This document shows positions 58,969 through 64,000 of a stretch of 64,000 nucleotides of DNA, in pieces. Source of the DNA: Bostrychus sinensis (Eukaryota; Chordata; Actinopteri; Gobiiformes; Eleotridae); assembly GCA_020698575.1 (NCBI GenBank), contig CM036254.1:35957393-36021392 (forward strand). Direction: 5' to 3'. The notes beneath the pieces are model-generated. The model was not told where the DNA came from, did not search any database, and saw only the letters and a list, made by a program, of their open reading frames with translations. The position numbers and the translations under genes were made by a program. How positions within the stretch are numbered: position 1 is the stretch's first letter; every line of letters begins with the position of its first letter.

Positions 58969-61520
58969 GTATACACTCCTGTAGTACTCTGTATACACTC
59001 CTGTAGTACTCTGTATACACTCCTGTAGTACTCTGTATACACTCCTGTAGTACTCTGTATACACTCCTGTAGTACTCTGTATACACTCCTGTAGTACTCT
59101 GTATACGCTCCTGTAGTACTCTGTATACACTCCTGTATTACTCTGTGTACACTCCTGTAGTACTCTGTATACACTCCTGTATTACTCTGTATACACTCCT
59201 GTAGTACTCTGTATACACTCCTGTAGTACTCTGTATACACTCCTGTAGTACTCTGTATACACTCCTGTAGTACTCTGTATACACTCCTGTAGTACTCTGT
59301 ATACGCTCCTGTAGTACTCTGTATACACTCCTGTATTACTCTGTGTACACTCCTGTAGTACTCTGTATACACTCCTGTATTACTCTGTATACACTCCTGT
59401 AGTACTCTGTATACACTCCTGTAGTACTCTGTAAACGCTCCTGTAGTACTCTGTATACACTCCTGTAGTACTCTGTATACGCTCCTGTAGTACTCTGTAT
59501 ACACTCCTGTATTACTCTGTATACGCTCCTGTAGTACTCTGTATACACTCCTGTAGTACTCTGTATACACTCCTGTAGTACTCTGTATACACTCCTGTAG
59601 TACTCTGTAAACGCTCCTGTAGTACTCTGTATACACTCCTGTAGTACTCTGTATACGCTCCTGTAGTACTCTGTATACACTCCTGTATTACTCTGTATAC
59701 GCTCCTGTAGTACTCTGTATACACTCCTGTATTACTCTGTGTACACTCCTGTAGTACTCTGTATACACTCCTGTAGTACTCTGTATACACTCCTGTAGTA
59801 CTCTGTATACACTCCTGTAGTACTCTGTATACACTCCTGTAGTACTCTGTATACACTCCTGTAGTACTCTGTATACACTCCTGTAGTACTCTGTAAACGC
59901 TCCTGTAGTACTCTGTATACACTCCTGTAGTACTCTGTATACGCTCCTGTAGTACTCTGTATACACTCCTGTATTACTCTGTATACGCTCCTGTAGTACT
60001 CTGTATACACTCCTGTAGTACTCTGTATACGCTCCTGTAGTACTCTGTATACACTCCTGTATTACTCTGTGTACACTCCTGTAGTACTCTGTATACACTC
60101 CTGTATTACTCTGTATACACTCCTGTAGTACTCTGTATACACTCCTGTAGTACTCTGTATACACTCCTGTAGTACTCTGTATACACTCCTGTATTACTCT
60201 GTATACACTCCTGTAGTACTCTGTATACGCTCCTGTAGTACTCTGTATACACTCCTGTAGTACTCTGTGTACACTCCTGTAGTACTCTGTATACGCTCCT
60301 GTAGTACTCTGTATACACTCCTGTAGTACTCTGTGTACACTCCTGTAGTACTCTGTATACACTCCTGTAGTACTCTGTGTACACTCCTGTATTACTCTGT
60401 GTACACTCCTGTATTACTCTGTGTACAGTACTGTATTACTCTGTGTACACTCCTGTATTACTCTGTGTACACCCCTGTATTACTCTGTATACGCTCCTGT
60501 AGTACTCTGTATACACTCCTGTAGTACTCTGTATACACTCCTGTAGTACTCTGTATACACTCCTGTAGTACTCTGTATACGCTCCTGTAGTACTCTGTAT
60601 ACACTCCTGTAGTACTCTGTGTACACTCCTGTATTACTCTGTGTACAGTACTGTATTACTCTGTGTACACTCCTGTAGTACTCTGTGTACACTTCTGTAT
60701 TACTCTGTGTATACTCCTGTATTACTCTGTGTACAGTACTGTATTACTCTGTGTACACTCCTGTATTACTCGGTGTACACTCCTGTATTACTCTGAGTAC
60801 AGTACTGTATTACTCTGTATACACTCCTGTAGTACTCTGTATACACTCCTGTATTACTCTGTATACACTCCTGTAGTACTCTGTATACACTCCTGTAGTA
60901 CTCTGTATACACTCCTGTATTACTCTGTATACACTCCTGTAGTACTCTGTATACACTCCTGTATTACTCTGTGTACACTCCTGTATTACTCTGTGTACAG
61001 TACTGTATTACTCTGTATACACTCCTGTAGTACTCTGTATACACTCCTGTAGTACTCTGTGTACACTCCTGTATTACTCTGTGTACACTCCTGTATTACT
61101 CTGTGTACAGTACTGTATTACTCTGTGTACACTCCTGTAGTACTCTGTGTACACTCCTGTATTACTCTGTGTATACTCCTGTATTACTCTGTGTACACTC
61201 CTGTATTACTCTGTATACACTCCTGTAGTACTCTGTGTACACTCCTGTATTACTCTGTATACACTCCTGTATTACTCTGTGTACAGTACTGTATTACTCT
61301 GTGTACAGTCCTGTATTACTCTGTGTACAGTACTGTATTACCCTGTGTACACTCCTGTATTACTCTGTAGACACTCCTGTATTACTCTGTGTACAGTACT
61401 GTATTACTCTGTGTACACTCCTGTATTACTCTGTATACACTCCTGTATTACTCTGTATACACTCCTGTATTACTCTGTGTACAGTACTGTATTACTCTGT
61501 GTACACTCCTGTATTACTCT
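58969..61520. repeat. 22-bp minisatellite, exactly 116 units
   Basis: The unit is GTATACACTCCTGTAGTACTCT with point variants only. The length of 2552 bp equals 116 x 22, and unit starts stay in phase from 58969 to 61499. Left part: mainly TGTAGTAC units. Right part (from about 60380): mainly TGTATTAC units with GTGTAC and with TACAGTACTGTA replacements. Because 22 is not a multiple of 3, every frame cycles through all phases, giving long 22-residue-periodic open frames: minus strand where TGTAGTAC predominates, plus strand where TGTATTAC predominates. These are not considered genes. Confidence 0.97.
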
Positions 61521-62168
61521 GGCCTGAACTGTAGCCCCCGCCATGGCTCTACAACAGCCCCATCACCACCCAGGACCAGGACGCAATGGTCTCTGTGCGC
61601 ACCCCACTATTTTATGCAACTCATGAAATACGCAACACAAAGATGAAAGCTCTTGTTAACTTGAGTGAGTTGGTGACTGAAATAAGCTTCCATTGACTGC
61701 GTCTTAGTGTTTTTGGACATTTTAAATTGCTATTGAGGCTGTAAAACTGCTGTAGATATAGCTCTTAGGTCATGTTGTAGGGTTAAATTCACTGCACTTT
61801 GAGAGTACACGACCACTTTGTTCATCTGACAGCTTTTCCACTGCATTATCAAGTTTCTGTCCGAATCAGTCAAACACAGCAACAGAGTGAGACTGAGCAG
61901 AAGACAATAGAAACCGTCTTTAAACGAGAGGAGATGGAGATGGCAGTGAAACAAATTTGCACAGACACTCTTTAGCCCCTGCTCTCCTGCTACAGCTGAG
62001 GTGAGCAGCTGTGAGGACTGTCTCAGAGCGTTTGTTGGACACGTCACTCACACCTGTCCCAGCAGCAGCGCCGTCCTGTCTGTTCAGGACTGCACTAAAG
62101 CTGAACACACTGGGTCTGAAGTGAGGAGGGTCAAGAGAGCAGCAGCTACAGACCAGATTGGATAGGAT
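61521..62168. other. No feature recognised
   Basis: Unique-looking DNA between two minisatellites. The frame at 61730-62047 has no domain. Confidence 0.35.
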
Positions 62169-62568
62169 CAGACCAGACCAGACTAGACACAGCAGACCAG
62201 ACACACCAGACCAGACCAGACAAGACACAGCAGACCAGACACACCAGACCAGACCAGACTAGACACAGCAGACCAGACACACCAGACCAGACCAGACTAG
62301 ACACAGTAGACCAGACACACCAGACCAGACCAGACTAGACACAGCAGACCAGACACACCAGACCAGACCAGACTAGACACAGCAGACCAGACACACCAGA
62401 CCAGACCAGACTAGACACAGCAGACCAGACACACCAGACCAGACCAGACTAGACACAGCAGACCAGACACACCAGACCAGACCAGACTAGACACAGCAGA
62501 CCAGACACACCAGACCAGACCAGACTAGACACAGCAGACCAGACACACCAGACCAGACTAGACAAGAC
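62169..62568. repeat. 38-bp minisatellite, about 10 units
   Basis: The unit contains GACTAGACACAGCAGACCAG followed by ACACACCAGACCAGACCA. Unit starts at 62181, 62219, 62257 and 62295 are exactly 38 bp apart, and 62523 keeps phase. The unit is itself built from AGACC/CCAGA pentamers. Minus-strand frames of the LVWSGL type are an artefact of the repeat. Confidence 0.95.
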
Positions 62569-62841
62569 TTTTGCATTGCCTGTCCGTCCTGGGAGAGGAT
62601 CTCTCCATCAGTTGGGCTCCATAAGGTTTTTTCTTTTTTCCCACAGCTGGGTTTTTTAGGAGTTTTTCCTTACCGAGAAGGAGGGTCTAAGGACAGGAGT
62701 GTCCTGGGTCTGTTTAGTGTAGTTATTGTTTGTGTTGTCTGATTGTGTGTTTATGTTTGATCAACTGTTGTGAAGCCCTTTGAGGCGACTTTTGTTGTGA
62801 TACTGGGCTATACAAATAAAACTGAATTGAACTGAATTGAA
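62569..62841 (+). mobile_element. L2-type LINE 3' UTR fragment inserted in the minisatellite
   Basis: Matches the 3' UTR of the 8.7-kb L2 copy (about 10700-10968) nearly base for base: GGGAGAGGATCTCTCC, GTTTTTCCTTACC, TGGGCTATACAAATAAA and the TTGAACTGAATTGA tail. AAGAC on both sides (62564-62568 and 62842-62846) is the probable short TSD. Confidence 0.88.
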
Positions 62842-62942
62842 AAGACCAGATCAGACCAGACACACCAAAATAGGCGCACCAGACCAGAGACAGGAGACCA
62901 CACCGGACAAGACCAGACCAGACACACCAGACCAGACAAGCC
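62842..62942. repeat. Degenerate continuation of the AGACC minisatellite
   Basis: AGACCAGA/ACACACCAGACC phrases continue past the LINE insert, with interruptions. Confidence 0.75.
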
Positions 62943-64000
62943 AGCCCATCCACCAGGCAGACTTAATCGGTTAATGTCTGCCTGATTCCATGGACTTATC
63001 GACATGAAACAAAGAAATTCTTCTCTCGCAGCATGAAGCGTTTTTACTACAGCTGCACAAATGGCGTGATGTCATTCAGTCACATCTTGAATCTAAGATA
63101 CAGGCTCCATCATCTAAAATGTGGGATTCCTGTCCTCTAAGCTGTGATACTGCACAGAACCCACAAGCACCAGGACTCTGGTGGAGGTTGGACTTGCCTG
63201 AGTGTTCTCTTTGAAAAGATAAAATACACCCGGATCATAATTTAAACATGTTCATTTTATTTATTACCACTGAAGTTATAATAATGATATTTGACTTCTT
63301 CAGACACTCCAGAAACAGAATTAGCTAACAATAGAGAGGTTATGCTTATGCACACTTGAGAGTCTCTACGTGTGCTAGGTCTAAATAGTGTATTAGCATT
63401 AGCAAAAGCTGTCATTTTGACCAAAAAACTCCTTCACGCATGCAATTAAATAATCTGTATAATGTACTTGATGCAGTTCTACTGAATAATGTGATCATGG
63501 CTGATGAGAAGATAAAGCAGTGAGGTTTAATGAGTGGTGTCAGTCTGAAGACCTGTCTGTAGGTGATGACTGACAGTTAAACTCATTTGCAGTAGAGGAA
63601 GATTTGTCTTTTGTCTCTTCTTTGACTCTATTCTCTGATATCAGAGATTGCATAGGGATTGCACTGCTCACCCCTGGACAAGTCTTGCTCAAGGGCACCT
63701 TCCTGGTAGTTGTGGAGAGGTGCATGTCTTGTTCTCTGTTCTCACACTCGACTGTAGTCATTAAGCTTTCAGTGCTTCAAACACTCGGGTGAATAATTCT
63801 GCTCCATAACTTCACACTTGTGATCCAGCCTGGCATTGCTCCTAAAGCTCTTCCTAACCTTACAGAGAAATGCTGAGTGTTAGCTCTGCTCAGATTGTAG
63901 TCAACTGGCTGCGCAAAAGCATTAGCATTTAAATGTAAGTGCCTGCAGCGATCATACATCAGAGCCGAGGATCTGTCTGTTTGGGAACTTTAGAAAAGAT
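62943..64000. other. No feature recognised
   Basis: No supported gene or repeat to the end of the window. Confidence 0.35.

Noticed and set aside
58830..59636. 268-codon minus-strand frame with 22-residue repeats as a real gene
   Set aside because: It lies in the 22-bp minisatellite, starts at an arbitrary methionine, and equivalent frames exist in other phases. The period explains the openness. Kept only as a testable idea in findings.
58969..61520. CRISPR array
   Set aside because: Units are contiguous 22-mers with no spacers.
60663..61646. Plus-strand cysteine/tyrosine-rich frames (YTPVLLCVHSCITLCTLLYY type), possibly a membrane or secreted repeat protein
   Set aside because: Same tandem array read on the other strand, with no unique domain, signal or conserved flank.
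61920..62953. LVWSGL-repeat frames
   Set aside because: Products of the 38-bp AGACC minisatellite.
1..64000. A coordinated gene system (defence island, biosynthetic cluster, toxin-antitoxin)
   Set aside because: No set of host genes is present. All coding remnants are transposon-derived, and the DNA has vertebrate intergenic character.

Overview
This window reads as euchromatic but gene-poor DNA from a ray-finned (teleost, probably percomorph) fish. The evidence is the mix of interspersed repeats: an RTE/Rex3-like LINE with a GGAT-type tail, an L2/Maui-type LINE ending in a TTGAATTGAATTGA-like tail, an R4/Rex6-like LINE with a restriction-like endonuclease remnant, tRNA-derived SINEs, many hAT, PIF/Harbinger and Tc1/mariner relics, and a proline-rich Gypsy-type LTR element. 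The DNA is AT-rich, with abundant TA, CT, CA and ATT microsatellites. I found no convincing host protein-coding gene, no rRNA or functional tRNA gene, no CRISPR array and no prokaryotic or organellar sequence. Every long open reading frame lies in a transposable element or a tandem repeat. The window is best read as intergenic or intronic DNA.

Layout. 0-16 kb: scattered SINE and LINE fragments; a 1.16 kb hAT-type element with an 8-bp target-site duplication (TSD, 4073-5235); a Rex3-like LINE copy with a 10-bp TSD and an open reverse-transcriptase frame (5625-6911); an L2 LINE copy with an 8-bp TSD and one frameshift (8661-10971); and two opposite copies of one hAT-like family (11.4-11.9 and 15.2-15.8 kb). 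16.5-17.2 kb: a foldback element whose arms are diverged minisatellites. 17.8-19.1 kb: a hAT-like relic with a BED-finger remnant. 19.2-21.3 kb: an LTR element with 409- and 425-bp LTRs and a 19-codon proline-rich repeat. 21.4-21.7 kb: a Tc1/mariner relic.

25.69-32.61 kb is the most structured region. It is a PIF/Harbinger-type transposon of about 6.9 kb, with matching terminal inverted repeats (TIRs) and a HARBI1-like transposase relic. It was later invaded by an R4/Rex6-like LINE inserted at a TA microsatellite, a hAT transposon (ZBED-type transposase relic, 8-bp TSD) and a small TIR element. 33.9-34.4 kb holds an L1/Tx1-like LINE 3' end with a 12-bp TSD. 34.8-35.5 kb holds a motif-symmetric element of unknown type. 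41.3-43.8 kb is a large palindrome whose right arm is split by a TIR element that itself contains a Rex3 insertion. 44.1-45.05 kb and 55.3-56.0 kb are hAT-type non-autonomous elements with TSDs.

46-58 kb is mostly low-copy sequence with SINEs, a Tc1 relic and a few stretches that look like conserved non-coding candidates. 58.97-61.52 kb is a striking minisatellite of exactly 116 units of 22 bp with no indels. 62.17-62.94 kb is a 38-bp minisatellite interrupted by an L2 3' end. The elements do not form a pathway; the story is successive nested insertion plus local tandem amplification. All family names rest on motif recognition by eye, with no database search.
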